Source: Pseudomonas paraversuta (GTDB lineage Bacteria > Pseudomonadota > Gammaproteobacteria > Pseudomonadales > Pseudomonadaceae). From it: 64,000 nt of DNA. A program made the translations under genes and the position numbers. How positions within the stretch are numbered: position 1 is the first letter of the stretch; each line of letters begins with the position of its first letter. Under the pieces are notes generated by a model. It had not been told where the DNA came from, made no database searches, and was given only the letters and a program-made list of their open reading frames with translations. The stretch is taken from positions 62,001 through 126,000 of the forward strand of contig NZ_CAJFCL010000005.1 of the NCBI RefSeq assembly GCF_904063065.1, given 5' to 3'. Below, piece by piece: positions 45,398 to 54,816 of this stretch.

Positions 45398-47440
45398 ATG
45401 GCTTTATCAGTAAACACTAACGTCACGTCCCAGACCGTTCAGAAGAACCTGAACAAAGCCGGCGATGCGCTTAGCACCTCGATGACCCGTCTGTCTTCCG
45501 GCCTGAAAATCAACAGCGCCAAAGACGACGCAGCCGGCATGCAGATCGCCAACCGTCTGACCTCCCAGGTCAAAGGCATGACTGTCGCTATCGCCAACGC
45601 CAACAACGGCACGTCGATTGCCCAGACAGCTGAAGGCGCGATGCAAGAATCGACCAACATTCTGCAACGTCTGCGTGAACTGGCCCTGCAGTCCGCGAAC
45701 GGTGATAAAAGCGACGCTGACCGTGCATCCCTGCAACAAGAATTCACGGCGAAAACCGGTGAACTGACCCGTATCGCCCAGACCACCACTTTTGGTGGTC
45801 GTAACCTGCTGGATGGTTCTTTCACCAACCAGGCTTTCCAGATCGGTGCTGACGCTAACCAGACCATCTCCTTCGGCATGTCTGATATCAGCGCCACTGG
45901 TTTGAAAGGTACTTATAGCGAAGCGACCGTAGGTGGTGCAGCGATGCAGAACCTTTCGGCCACTGCTACCGGTTCCGCGCTGGCAACTGCTACCACTACT
46001 ACCACTACACGTACCGTCAATGCAGCTACGGTGACTGGTACGCCAGAGATGACACTAACGTCGGGTGGTGGTGCATCGACTATGTCTGCAGCAGATGTAA
46101 TTACAATTAACGGTAATAAAGTCGCAGTCACGGACAACATGAAAGGTACCGCACTGGCGGCCGCGATTACTGCCGCAGATAAGACTGTTACAGCAACTTT
46201 CAATGACACGACCGGTGAAATGACGCTCTCCTCAGCGTCCAATATTACAGTCGGTGGTGCAGATGCTGGTAATGCAGGCCTTACTGCTACCACTACTAAC
46301 GTAACAGCTAGTGCTGCAACTACTGGTTCTGCTGTTCCTGCTCTGAAAACCGGCGGGGCTTCAACCCTGCTGGCTACAGATGAAATTACCATCAACGGTA
46401 AAAAGCTTGCAGTGACAGATGCCATGGACGGTGCTGCACTTGAGGGCGTTATCAACGCAGCGGGCGCAAACGTGACGGCCAAATTTGATAACATCACTGG
46501 CCAGATGTCGCTGACTTCGACCGATGCCATCGTTGTTGGTGGTGCTGATGCTGCGAAATCCGGTCTGACCGCTACTTCTGCCAACACCACCGCCGCAACC
46601 ACCACCACCCCGAAAGCTGAAGGTTCGGCCATGGGTACTGCGGGTGAAATCTCCATCAATGGCGCGTCTGTTTCGTGGTCCAAGACTGATACCGTTACTC
46701 AGGTTCTGGACAAGATGAAGGCCGTTGACGGTATCAAATCAGCTTCCCTGAATGCTGAAGGTCGTGTGGAGCTTACTTCCACAGACGGCAAGGATATTAA
46801 ACTGGCCAACACTGCAGGTGGCTCGCTGGCGCAGTTGGGTCTGGCTGCCGGTACTTCCCAGGCCAAACTGAACGCTGATACCTCGATCGAGCTCAATGGC
46901 GTTGAAGTCAAATTCAAGAAAGGTGATAGCGCTGACACCATCGTTTCGTCGATCAACAGCGCCAGCACCGGTGTTACCGCCAGCAAAAACGCTGATGGCA
47001 CTTTGAAGTTGTTCTCCAACAAAGACATCACTATCAAGGATGGCAGTGCCGGTACAGGTCTGGATGCCCTGGGTCTGAACCCGAAAACGGGCGCCACTGA
47101 TACCACCAAAGCCACCACTGTAGAAACCACGGTATCCGACCTGAGCATCCTGACTGCCGCTGATTCCCAGCGTACTGTCCAGGCTCTGGCCGATGCGATC
47201 TCGCAGATCGATACACAGCGTTCGGCGCTGGGTGCAGTACAAAACCGTTTCACCAGCACCGTGTCCAACCTGCAAAGCATCTCCGAGAACTCCTCGGCTG
47301 CGCTGGGTCGCGTTCAGGACACCGACTTCGCTTCCGAAGCCGCTGAGCTGACCAAGCAACAAACCCTGCAACAGGCATCCACCGCGATCCTGTCCCAGGC
47401 GAACCAGCTGCCATCCGCTGTCATGAAACTGCTTCAGTAA
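45398..47440 (+). CDS. fliC: Flagellin FliC with enlarged modular central domain
   Basis: A 680-aa flagellin. Conserved D0/D1 domains are at about 1-180 and 590-680 (ALSVNTNVTSQTVQKNL at the start, QQASTAILSQANQLPSAVM at the end). The flg22-equivalent peptide is at residues 30-51. The roughly 400-residue centre contains four tandem flagellin-IN-like repeats, of which the first two (encoded at 46036-46290 and 46332-46578) are close duplicates, and it uses AT-richer codons than its flanks. GAGGAT precedes ATG 45398. Confidence 0.96.
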   Translation: MALSVNTNVTSQTVQKNLNKAGDALSTSMTRLSSGLKINSAKDDAAGMQIANRLTSQVKGMTVAIANANNGTSIAQTAEGAMQESTNILQRLRELALQSANGDKSDADRASLQQEFTAKTGELTRIAQTTTFGGRNLLDGSFTNQAFQIGADANQTISFGMSDISATGLKGTYSEATVGGAAMQNLSATATGSALATATTTTTTRTVNAATVTGTPEMTLTSGGGASTMSAADVITINGNKVAVTDNMKGTALAAAITAADKTVTATFNDTTGEMTLSSASNITVGGADAGNAGLTATTTNVTASAATTGSAVPALKTGGASTLLATDEITINGKKLAVTDAMDGAALEGVINAAGANVTAKFDNITGQMSLTSTDAIVVGGADAAKSGLTATSANTTAATTTTPKAEGSAMGTAGEISINGASVSWSKTDTVTQVLDKMKAVDGIKSASLNAEGRVELTSTDGKDIKLANTAGGSLAQLGLAAGTSQAKLNADTSIELNGVEVKFKKGDSADTIVSSINSASTGVTASKNADGTLKLFSNKDITIKDGSAGTGLDALGLNPKTGATDTTKATTVETTVSDLSILTAADSQRTVQALADAISQIDTQRSALGAVQNRFTSTVSNLQSISENSSAALGRVQDTDFASEAAELTKQQTLQQASTAILSQANQLPSAVMKLLQ

Positions 47441-47460
47441 CTTCAGCGCTCGGTTGACAA

Positions 47461-47495
47461 CGGAAGGGCGCGTTTACGTGCCCTTCCGTTTTTTC
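47461..47495 (+). terminator. Rho-independent terminator after fliC
   Basis: GGAAGGGC and GCCCTTCC arms with a GCGTTTACGT loop are followed by GTTTTTTC. It sits between fliC and flaG, so flaG is probably expressed by read-through or its own promoter. Confidence 0.88.
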
Positions 47496-47512
47496 AGTTG
47501 TGAGGTGATGAC

Positions 47513-47863
47513 ATGGACATGAGCATCAAGCTGAATACTCTTTACCCGACCGCAACTATCCCATCCAGCCCCATGCCAGCTTCGGTTGCCGGGTTCCGGA
47601 CCGACGCTGTAACAGCCCCCGTATCAAGCAAGCTGCCTGAGCGTGCGCAGCTGGAAAAAGCGGTTAGTGACATCCAGGAATTCGCGCAGTCCACTCAGCG
47701 CAAGCTGGATTTTTCGATTGATGACACCACTGGGGTAATGGTGGTCAAAGTCATCGCCAGCGAAAGTGGAGAGGTCATTCGCCAGCTGCCTTCAGAGGTG
47801 GCCCTCAAACTGGCGCAAAATCTGGCTGATCCCAACAGCCTGCTTTTTCAGGCTGAGGCTTGA
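47513..47863 (+). CDS. flaG: FlaG-family flagellar protein
   Basis: A 116-aa FlaG protein. The conserved C-terminal half, DIQEFAQSTQRKLDFSIDDT through VMVVKVIASESGEVIRQLPSE, follows a variable N-terminal half. FlaG influences filament length in pseudomonads and Vibrio. GAGGTG lies 7 nt upstream. It precedes fliD, as in most polar-flagellum clusters. Confidence 0.92.
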   Translation: MDMSIKLNTLYPTATIPSSPMPASVAGFRTDAVTAPVSSKLPERAQLEKAVSDIQEFAQSTQRKLDFSIDDTTGVMVVKVIASESGEVIRQLPSEVALKLAQNLADPNSLLFQAEA

Positions 47864-47973
47864 AGGTGGCATGAATTGTGATGCTGTCTGCCTTCTTGGC
47901 GTTGTGCGTCAATAAAGCGATAGCCAGCCAGCGGTAGCTAACAAGCGGCAGCCACCGAATAAGGAGAGTACAG

Positions 47974-49335
47974 ATGGCCAGTTCAACCATTACGGGTGTC
48001 GGATCCGGTTTTGATACGGTCGGCATTGTTAAAGCCCTGGTTGATGCAGAAAAAGCACCCAAACAGAGTCAGATCACCAAGCTGCAAACCAGCACCACCA
48101 CTCAGCTGTCGGCTGTGGGCACGATTAAAGTCGCGCTCGAAACTTACCGCACGGCCATTGGCAAGCTCAACACGGTTTCGAGCTTTAACGGCCTGGCCGC
48201 GACCTCATCCGACGAAAAAATTTCCAAGGTCACCATTGATGACAATGCGTCCAGCGGTACATACGCGCTGAAAGTCACGCAATTGGCCACGGCTTCAAAA
48301 ATTACCAGCAAGGTGTTTGAGGGCGGGACCTCGGCGGTGGTTAACGCCGGTACCAAGGACACTACCCTGACCATTTCGCAGTCCGATAACGACTACAACG
48401 TGTCGATTCCGCCGGGTGCGACCATCCAGCAGACCCGTGACGCAATCAACTCCCAGCTGCAATCCAAGGGCATCAGTGCCAACGTACTGAGCGACGCCAA
48501 CGGCTCGCGTCTGGTGATCAGTTCGCAAACCACCGGCAAGGGCACCGATATCACCATCAGTGGTGACTCCGAGTTGTCCACCGGCTTTGACGCCGGCAAG
48601 CCGCCGCTCAATGCCGAGTACAGCATCGATGGCGTTGCCATGGAGTCATCGAGCAATAAAGTGACTTCGGCCATCAGTGGCGTAAGCCTTGAGTTACTGG
48701 ACACCAAGGACTCCACCATTACTGTGGCGTCCAACACCACCACGCTGAAAGCTTCGGTTCAATCGTTTGTCAGCGCCTACAACGCGCTCATGACCAGTAT
48801 CAATACGCAAACCAAGGTAACGGCGACAGGTGATGCTGCGACCACTACCTCGGGCGCCCTGACTGGCGATGCATCGATGCGTCAATTGGTCAGCGGCATT
48901 CGCAACGAACTGCTGCAAAACACCAGCGGATCGAGCGTGGGTAACCTGTCCCAGATGGGCATCAGTACCGACGAGAAAACCGGACTGTTGAACCTCGATG
49001 ACACCAAGTGGAACGCTGCCGTCGCGACCAAGGACGGTGCTAACGAGATTGCCAAGGTGTTCGCCGGCGATACCGGATTAGTGGCCCGTATGACTAAGGC
49101 TACCAGCAGCTACGTCGGCACTACGGGCCTGTTGGCCAGCCGCGCCACAGACCTCAATACCAAACTGACAGACCTGACAACCCAGCAAGCGGATCTGGAT
49201 CGTCGAATGGAAGCCCTGAAAACTTCCCTGACCTCCAAGTACACCGCCATGGACACCCTGATCGCGAAAATCAACGCCAGCAGCTCCAGCATCATGACCA
49301 CTCTGAACTCGCTGAATAACCCTAAATCCAGCTGA
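47974..49335 (+). CDS. fliD: Flagellar filament cap protein FliD (HAP2)
   Basis: A 453-aa cap protein that folds and inserts flagellin at the filament tip. Its N-terminal TITGVGSGFDTVGIVKALVD and C-terminal coiled-coil QQADLDRRMEALKTSLTSKYTAMDTLIA are canonical. A central domain holds the variable leg and head regions. In P. aeruginosa FliD also acts as a mucin adhesin; that role is not implied here. AGGAGAG precedes ATG 47974. Confidence 0.96.
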   Translation: MASSTITGVGSGFDTVGIVKALVDAEKAPKQSQITKLQTSTTTQLSAVGTIKVALETYRTAIGKLNTVSSFNGLAATSSDEKISKVTIDDNASSGTYALKVTQLATASKITSKVFEGGTSAVVNAGTKDTTLTISQSDNDYNVSIPPGATIQQTRDAINSQLQSKGISANVLSDANGSRLVISSQTTGKGTDITISGDSELSTGFDAGKPPLNAEYSIDGVAMESSSNKVTSAISGVSLELLDTKDSTITVASNTTTLKASVQSFVSAYNALMTSINTQTKVTATGDAATTTSGALTGDASMRQLVSGIRNELLQNTSGSSVGNLSQMGISTDEKTGLLNLDDTKWNAAVATKDGANEIAKVFAGDTGLVARMTKATSSYVGTTGLLASRATDLNTKLTDLTTQQADLDRRMEALKTSLTSKYTAMDTLIAKINASSSSIMTTLNSLNNPKSS

Positions 49336-49431
49336 TTTCCCGCAGCCGGATCACTAAAGTTTTAGCCGTGACAGTCGACATAAAGATCAAGTCCTGGCCA
49401 TTTTTGCCTGTCACCGTAATGAGGTAGCAAC

Positions 49432-49821
49432 ATGAACCCGATGCGCGCCCTTCGTCAGTATCAGAAGGTCAATTCCCACGCCCAGATCTCTGAGGCCAGC
49501 CCCCACCGCCTGATTCAAATGCTGATGGAAGGCGGTCTGGATCGCATGGCCCAGGCCAAGGGCGCGATGAGCCGTGGTGATATCCCGCAGAAGGTGGTGT
49601 TGATCACCAAGGCTATCGACATCATCACTGGCTTGCGCCAGGGCATGGATGAATCAAAGGCTGAAGACAAGGTCGCCTTCCAGCGCCAGGACAGCCTGTA
49701 CGAGTACATGACCATCCGTTTGACCCAGGCCAATGCGCAGAACGATCCCGAAATCATCGACGAAGTGGCCCGCTTGCTGATCACGGTCAAAAGTGGTTGG
49801 GACGAGATTGCACCACAATAA
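49432..49821 (+). CDS. fliS: Flagellin export chaperone FliS
   Basis: A 129-aa four-helix chaperone that binds the C terminus of flagellin before export. RALRQYQKVNSHAQISEASPH and the LIQMLMEGGLDRMAQAKGAM segment are family signatures. The upstream 96 bp include CTAAAG and a degenerate GTCGACATAA that might be a weak sigma-28 site. fliT follows 24 bp later. Confidence 0.95.
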   Translation: MNPMRALRQYQKVNSHAQISEASPHRLIQMLMEGGLDRMAQAKGAMSRGDIPQKVVLITKAIDIITGLRQGMDESKAEDKVAFQRQDSLYEYMTIRLTQANAQNDPEIIDEVARLLITVKSGWDEIAPQ

Positions 49822-49845
49822 AATTGAAGGCCCGAGGAGTGCGTC

Positions 49846-50139
49846 ATGAGCCAACTGCAACGAATTCAAGAAACCCGTGAAGCACTGATCGATGCCCTGG
49901 CTGAACGCAACTGGGATGCCATCGGCCAGCTGGATTCAGCCTGCCGGGTGTGTGTCGAGAGTGTGCTGGATGAGGCGCCTGTGGATGAGGCGGTGTTGCG
50001 CGAGAATCTGGAAGGGTTGCTGGTGGTCTATCGCATGCTGCTGGAGGCGGCCACCGACGAGCGCCAACTGCTGGTCGAGCAAATGTCACAGATCAATCAA
50101 GCAAAAAGCGCATCAAAGGTTTACCATCTGTTCCGTTAA
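49846..50139 (+). CDS. FliT-like flagellar protein (recalled as FleP in P. aeruginosa)
   Basis: A 97-aa, wholly helical, acidic protein at the fliT position after fliS. A short conserved ETREALIDALAERNWDAIGQLD N-terminal helix and a VLRENLEGLLVVYRMLLEA core resemble FliT-family chaperones. The GAGGAG site is excellent. The identity by position is strong, but sequence similarity to enteric FliT is weak; in P. aeruginosa the gene here is called fleP. Confidence 0.75.
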   Translation: MSQLQRIQETREALIDALAERNWDAIGQLDSACRVCVESVLDEAPVDEAVLRENLEGLLVVYRMLLEAATDERQLLVEQMSQINQAKSASKVYHLFR

Positions 50140-50315
50140 GGCATAAGGAATATGTGGTTAATTGACACATGCGCGCCATAAATTTGACTATGTATGTCTT
50201 TTGACTTAACTAGTGCTGTATTCTTTTTCAGTCGTCTTAGATATCCAACAGGTTGGGGCGACTAAATATGCCCTGCGTTTCGGGGCATTGAGTTGACTAG
50301 GGAAGTTGCTATTGC

Positions 50316-51791
50316 ATGTGGCGTGAAACCAAAATTCTGCTGATCGATGACGATAGCGTCCGCCGCCGCGATTTAGCGGTGATTCTGAATTTTCTGGGTG
50401 AAGAAAATTTGGCCAGCTCCAGCCTTGAGTGGGAGCAGGCTGTCAGCTGTTTGTCGTCCAGTCGCGAAGTGCTCTGCGTGCTGGTAGGTACTGTCAGCAT
50501 CGCTGGCGGTGTTTCCAGCTTGCTTAAGACACTGGCCGGGTGGGATGAGTTCCTGCCGATCATGCTTTTAGGTGAAATTTCTGCGGTCGACCTGCCGGAA
50601 GACCAGCGCCGCCGCGTTTTATCCAGCCTCGAAATGCCCCCCAGCTACAGCAAACTCCTCGATTCCCTGCACCGTGCCCAGGTCTATCGCGAGATGTATG
50701 ACCAGGCCCGCGAGCGCGGCCGTCATCGCGAACCCAACTTGTTCCGCAGCCTGGTGGGCACCAGCCGGGCGATTCAGCATGTGCGGCAAATGATGCAGCA
50801 AGTGGCCGATACCGACGCCAGCGTGTTGATCCTCGGCGAGTCCGGAACCGGCAAGGAAGTGGTCGCGCGCAATCTGCATTACCACTCCAAACGCCGCGAC
50901 GCGCCATTTGTGCCGGTTAACTGCGGGGCGATTCCCGCAGAGTTGCTTGAAAGCGAGTTGTTCGGCCATGAGAAGGGCGCCTTCACCGGCGCAATCACCA
51001 GCCGCGCCGGGCGTTTTGAACTGGCCAATGGCGGCACGCTGTTCCTCGATGAAATCGGCGATATGCCGTTGCCGATGCAGGTCAAACTGCTACGCGTCCT
51101 GCAGGAAAGAACCTTTGAGCGTGTGGGCAGCAACAAGACCCAAAGCGCTGATGTGCGGATCATCGCCGCCACCCATAAAAACCTCGAAAGCATGATTGAA
51201 GTCGGCGCTTTTCGCGAAGACCTGTACTACCGCCTCAACGTCTTCCCGATCGAAATGGCGCCCCTGCGCGAGCGGGTCGAAGATATCCCGTTGCTGATGA
51301 ACGAGCTGATTTCGCGCATGGAGCACGAAAAACGCGGCTCCATCCGCTTCAACTCCGGCGCCATCATGTCGCTCTGCCGTCATGCATGGCCGGGCAATGT
51401 CCGCGAGCTGGCCAATATGGTTGAGCGCATGGCGATCATGCATCCGTACGGGGTGATTGGCGTCGCCGAACTGCCGAAGAAATTTCGCTACGTGGACGAC
51501 GAAGACGAGAACCTGGTCGACACCCTGTTCAGCGACATGGAAGAGCGGGTGGCGATCAACAACAGCACCCAGGACTTCAGCGCCACGGCGATGCTGCCCC
51601 CTGAAGGCCTGGACCTCAAGGACTACCTCGGTGGTCTGGAGCAAGGCTTGATCCAGCAAGCGCTGGATGACGCCAATGGCATTGTCGCCCGTGCCGCCGA
51701 GCGCCTGCGCATTCGCCGTACCACCCTGGTCGAGAAAATGCGCAAATACGGCATGAGCCGTCGCGACGGGGAAGAGCCGGCGGAGGATTGA
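50316..51791 (+). CDS. fleQ: Flagellar master regulator FleQ (sigma-54 activator, c-di-GMP sensor)
   Basis: A 491-aa AAA+ activator. A receiver-like FleQ domain (1-120) lacking a clear phosphorylation Asp starts [20 protein letters not shown]. The AAA+ domain has Walker [10 protein letters not shown], the intact sigma-54 contact GAFTGA, and Walker [12 protein letters not shown]. The C-terminal Fis-type HTH is [20 protein letters not shown]. It sits at the top of the flagellar hierarchy. The 176-bp upstream region is AT-rich and holds a small hairpin (50268-50288) in the leader. Confidence 0.97.
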   Translation: MWRETKILLIDDDSVRRRDLAVILNFLGEENLASSSLEWEQAVSCLSSSREVLCVLVGTVSIAGGVSSLLKTLAGWDEFLPIMLLGEISAVDLPEDQRRRVLSSLEMPPSYSKLLDSLHRAQVYREMYDQARERGRHREPNLFRSLVGTSRAIQHVRQMMQQVADTDASVLILGESGTGKEVVARNLHYHSKRRDAPFVPVNCGAIPAELLESELFGHEKGAFTGAITSRAGRFELANGGTLFLDEIGDMPLPMQVKLLRVLQERTFERVGSNKTQSADVRIIAATHKNLESMIEVGAFREDLYYRLNVFPIEMAPLRERVEDIPLLMNELISRMEHEKRGSIRFNSGAIMSLCRHAWPGNVRELANMVERMAIMHPYGVIGVAELPKKFRYVDDEDENLVDTLFSDMEERVAINNSTQDFSATAMLPPEGLDLKDYLGGLEQGLIQQALDDANGIVARAAERLRIRRTTLVEKMRKYGMSRRDGEEPAED

Positions 51792-51910
51792 CGCCTGCTA
51801 CTGCTTTTGACTCTGTAGCAGCGAGCCAGCTCGCGAGCCTGTTGCTCCAGGATGCCCGGAAGCCGCCATCACCCGCGGGCTTGCGCCGGTACAGTTTCAA
51901 GCCGCTTCTT

Positions 51911-51927
51911 TAGGCACGGGTATTGCA
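51911..51927 (+). promoter_or_regulatory. Sigma-54 promoter of fleSR
   Basis: TAGGCACGGGTATTGCA carries -24 GG (51913-51914) and -12 GC (51925-51926) spaced 10 nt, with CACG and TTGCA as in the consensus. It lies 53 bp upstream of fleS and fits FleQ control. Confidence 0.75.
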
Positions 51928-51979
51928 CCGCTTGGGTCAACGAACCGTTTTATGACGGTCAGCCAAGCGAGAACGCCCC

Positions 51980-53197
51980 ATGCCGCACATAGCCCAACAG
52001 TCCTCTGGCCCTGATCTCGCAGGGCAAGCCATGTCGCTGGGGGCTACGCCGTCTACTCCGGCGCAGCTGGAGCACGCGTTCTCGCTGTTCAATCAAATGT
52101 CGACCCAGTTGACCGATTCCTACAGTCTGCTCGAAGCCCGGGTCACCGAGCTTAAAGGCGAACTGGCATTTGTCAGCGCCCAACGCATGGCGGAACTTGC
52201 AGAGAAAGAACGGCTGGCCAACCGCCTGCAAAACCTCCTCGATCTATTACCGGGCGGGGTCATCGTGATTGATGACCGCGGCCTTGTGCGCGAGGCCAAT
52301 CCTGCGGCCAGCGAGCTGCTTGGCTTGCCCCTGGAGGGCGAGCTGTGGCGCCACGTGATCGCCCGCTGCTTTGCCCCCCGTGAAGATGACGGGCACGAGG
52401 TATCGCTCAAAGACGGGCGGCGCCTGTCGATTGCCACCCGATCGCTGGATGCAGAGCCCGGGCAACTGGTATTGCTCAACGACCTGACAGAAACCCGGCG
52501 CCTGCAAGATCAACTCGCCCGCCATGAGCGTTTGTCTTCGTTGGGGCGCATGGTCGCTTCGCTCGCCCATCAGATCCGCACGCCGCTGTCGGCGGCACTG
52601 ATCTACGCCAGCCATCTGACTGAACAGGTGCTTCCCGTCGAAACCCAGCAGCGCTTTGCCGGGCGTCTCAAGGAACGTCTGCATGAGCTGGAGCACCAGG
52701 TGCGCGACATGCTGGTGTTTGCCCGTGGCGAGCTGCCGCTGACCGATAAAGTTGCCCCCAAGGCCTTGATGCAGGCCCTGCAAGCCGCAGCCCAGACCCA
52801 TGTTCAGGGCGTGTCGATGCGCTGGCAGTGCGACGCTTATGGCGGTCTTGTGTTGTGTAACCGTGACACCCTGGTCGGTGCATTGCTCAACCTGATCGAA
52901 AATGCCCTGCAAGCCGGTACACCTCAGGTGCGGCTCAAGGTTCATCTGTACGCCCGTGACAACACCTTGCGCCTGTGCGTCAGTGACAGCGGCAGCGGCA
53001 TCGAGCCCAAGGTGCTGGAGCGTCTGGGCGAGCCGTTTTTCACCACCAGGGCCACCGGTACCGGGCTGGGCCTGGCGGTGGTCAATGCAGTGGCCCGGGC
53101 CCATCAGGGTCAGCTGCTTTTACACTCGCGGCCGGGGCGCGGCACTTGTGCCTTGCTCAGCTTGCCGCTGATTCCAGGCGAGGCGCAGGAAAACTGA
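51980..53197 (+). CDS. fleS: Flagellar two-component sensor kinase FleS
   Basis: A 405-aa cytoplasmic kinase without transmembrane segments. An N-terminal coiled-coil (residues 33-90), a PAS-like domain (about 90-180) with LLPGGVIVIDDRG, HisKA SLAHQIRTPLSAAL, and HATPase motifs LIENALQAG and GTGLGLAVVNAVARAH are present. Its stop codon overlaps the fleR ATG (TGATG), so the pair is translationally coupled. It phosphorylates FleR, which drives class III flagellar genes. Confidence 0.95.
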   Translation: MPHIAQQSSGPDLAGQAMSLGATPSTPAQLEHAFSLFNQMSTQLTDSYSLLEARVTELKGELAFVSAQRMAELAEKERLANRLQNLLDLLPGGVIVIDDRGLVREANPAASELLGLPLEGELWRHVIARCFAPREDDGHEVSLKDGRRLSIATRSLDAEPGQLVLLNDLTETRRLQDQLARHERLSSLGRMVASLAHQIRTPLSAALIYASHLTEQVLPVETQQRFAGRLKERLHELEHQVRDMLVFARGELPLTDKVAPKALMQALQAAAQTHVQGVSMRWQCDAYGGLVLCNRDTLVGALLNLIENALQAGTPQVRLKVHLYARDNTLRLCVSDSGSGIEPKVLERLGEPFFTTRATGTGLGLAVVNAVARAHQGQLLLHSRPGRGTCALLSLPLIPGEAQEN

Positions 53198-54582
53198 TGG
53201 CGATGGCAATCAAGGTTTTACTGGTCGAAGACGATCGCGCTCTGCGTGAAGCCCTGGCGGACACCCTGTTGCTGGCCGGGCACGGTTTTCGCGCGGTGGC
53301 ATCGGCCGAAGAAGCGCTGGAGGCAGTTGCTGGCGAGTCATTCAGCCTGGTGATCAGCGACGTCAATATGCCTGGTATGGACGGGCACCAATTGCTTGGC
53401 CGGTTGCGTGTCAGCCAGCCGCAATTGCCGGTGTTGCTGATGACCGCCCATGGCGCCGTCGAGCGCGCCGTGGATGCCATGCGCCAGGGTGCGGCGGACT
53501 ATCTGGTGAAGCCGTTTGAGCCCCGGGCGCTGCTGGATCTGGTCGCCCGGCATGCGCTGGGTAGCCTTGGGGCGGCAGACAGCCAGGGACCGGTGGCGGT
53601 TGAGCCGGCCAGCCTGCAATTGCTCGATCTGGCGGCGCGAGTGGCCCGCAGCGACTCCACGGTGCTTATCTCGGGCGAGTCGGGCACCGGCAAAGAAGTG
53701 CTCGCGCGCTACATCCACCAGCATTCGCACCGCAGCAGTCAGCCGTTTGTGGCAATCAACTGCGCGGCAATCCCCGACAACATGCTCGAAGCCACCTTGT
53801 TCGGCCATGAAAAAGGCTCGTTCACCGGGGCCATTGCGGCGCAGGCGGGCAAGTTCGAACAGGCGGACGGCGGCACCTTGCTGCTCGACGAAATCAGCGA
53901 AATGCCCCTGGGGTTGCAGGCCAAATTGTTGCGGGTGCTGCAAGAGCGCGAAGTCGAGCGGGTCGGTGGGCGCAAGCCGATTGCGCTGGATATCCGCGTA
54001 GTCGCCACCACCAACCGTGATCTGGCGGGGGAGGTGGCAGCGGGGCGTTTTCGCGAGGACCTGTACTACCGGCTTTCGGTCTTTCCTCTGGCCTGGCGCC
54101 CGTTACGCGAGCGCACCGCGGACATCCTGCCGTTGGCCGAGCGCTTGTTGGCCAAGTACATCAGCAAAATGAAGCACACCGCGGTGCGCTTTTCGCCCCA
54201 GGCCAGAGTCTGTCTGACCACCTATGCGTGGCCGGGCAATGTACGGGAGCTGGACAACGCGATTCAGCGGGCGCTGATCCTGCAGCAGGGCGGTTTGATT
54301 GAAGCGCCGGACTTCTGCCTGGCAGGTCCGGTGGCGTGCGCGCCATTGCCGGTTTTGGTCGAATCCTTGCCGCTTGATACGGCCGAGTCGTCGGGAGCGC
54401 TGGGTGATGATCTGCGTCGCCGCGAGTTCGAGATGATCATCGAGACCTTGCGCGCCGAGCGCGGCCGTCGCAAAGAGGCCGCCGAGCGCCTGGGCATCAG
54501 CCCGCGCACATTGCGCTACAAGCTGGCGCAAATGCGCGATGCCGGGATGGATGTCGAGGCCTGCCTGTTTGCCGCGACGTAA
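53197..54582 (+). CDS. fleR: Flagellar response regulator FleR (sigma-54 activator)
   Basis: A 461-aa NtrC-type activator. The receiver has D55 in VISDVNMPGMDG. The AAA+ domain has SGESGTGKE, the sigma-54 loop GSFTGA, and GGTLLLDEISEM. The Fis-type HTH at the end is AAERLGISPRTLRYKL. Two ATGs are possible (53197 and 53203), and the first overlaps the fleS stop. Upstream flank and kinase partner identify FleR. It should activate flgF and fliE-type operons. Confidence 0.95.
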   Translation: MAMAIKVLLVEDDRALREALADTLLLAGHGFRAVASAEEALEAVAGESFSLVISDVNMPGMDGHQLLGRLRVSQPQLPVLLMTAHGAVERAVDAMRQGAADYLVKPFEPRALLDLVARHALGSLGAADSQGPVAVEPASLQLLDLAARVARSDSTVLISGESGTGKEVLARYIHQHSHRSSQPFVAINCAAIPDNMLEATLFGHEKGSFTGAIAAQAGKFEQADGGTLLLDEISEMPLGLQAKLLRVLQEREVERVGGRKPIALDIRVVATTNRDLAGEVAAGRFREDLYYRLSVFPLAWRPLRERTADILPLAERLLAKYISKMKHTAVRFSPQARVCLTTYAWPGNVRELDNAIQRALILQQGGLIEAPDFCLAGPVACAPLPVLVESLPLDTAESSGALGDDLRRREFEMIIETLRAERGRRKEAAERLGISPRTLRYKLAQMRDAGMDVEACLFAAT

Positions 54583-54592
54583 CCGGGGCCGT

Positions 54593-54684
54593 GGCTGTAG
54601 TCGCTGACGAGGCTGCGATGGCGTTGTGCTGGCTTCGCGGCCGCTGCGCATCCTGTCGCAGCCTGGTACCTCTTCAGCGACAAC
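54593..54684. repeat. REPIN of a third REP family (family C)
   Basis: GTAGTCGCTGACGAGGCTGCG (54598-54618) and CTGTCGCAGCCTGGTACCTC...CAGCGACAAC are inverted relatives of the TGTAGCCGCTGCCGCAGGCTGCG type seen in other pseudomonads. It lies between fleR and the fliE promoter. Confidence 0.6.
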
Positions 54685-54739
54685 GGGGGTTTCTGCCTGC
54701 GACGATTGGTAACGTTAATTCTTCGAAAACGACAAAGAG

Positions 54740-54756
54740 CTGGCACCCTTGTTGCT
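54740..54756 (+). promoter_or_regulatory. Sigma-54 promoter of the fliE operon
   Basis: CTGGCACCCTTGTTGCT matches TGGCAC-N5-TTGC exactly, with GG and GC 10 nt apart. It lies 60 bp before fliE. Confidence 0.88.
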
Positions 54757-54816
54757 ACACCCCAGGATGCGTTGTGAAAGTGTCAAAAAATTGCGGGTCG
54801 TCGGAGGCAGTCGTCC

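Noticed and set aside
45913-46683. 256-aa antisense frame in fliC
   Set aside because: Mirrors the repetitive flagellin codons and lacks a start signal and homology.
49351-49384. Sigma-28 promoter before fliS
   Set aside because: CTAAAG is present, but the -10 (GTCGACATAA) has an insertion relative to GCCGATAA, too weak to list.
51814-51860. Family-B REP between fleQ and fleS
   Set aside because: TGTAGCAGCGAGCCAGCTCGCGAG resembles one arm only, and no complementary arm is convincing.
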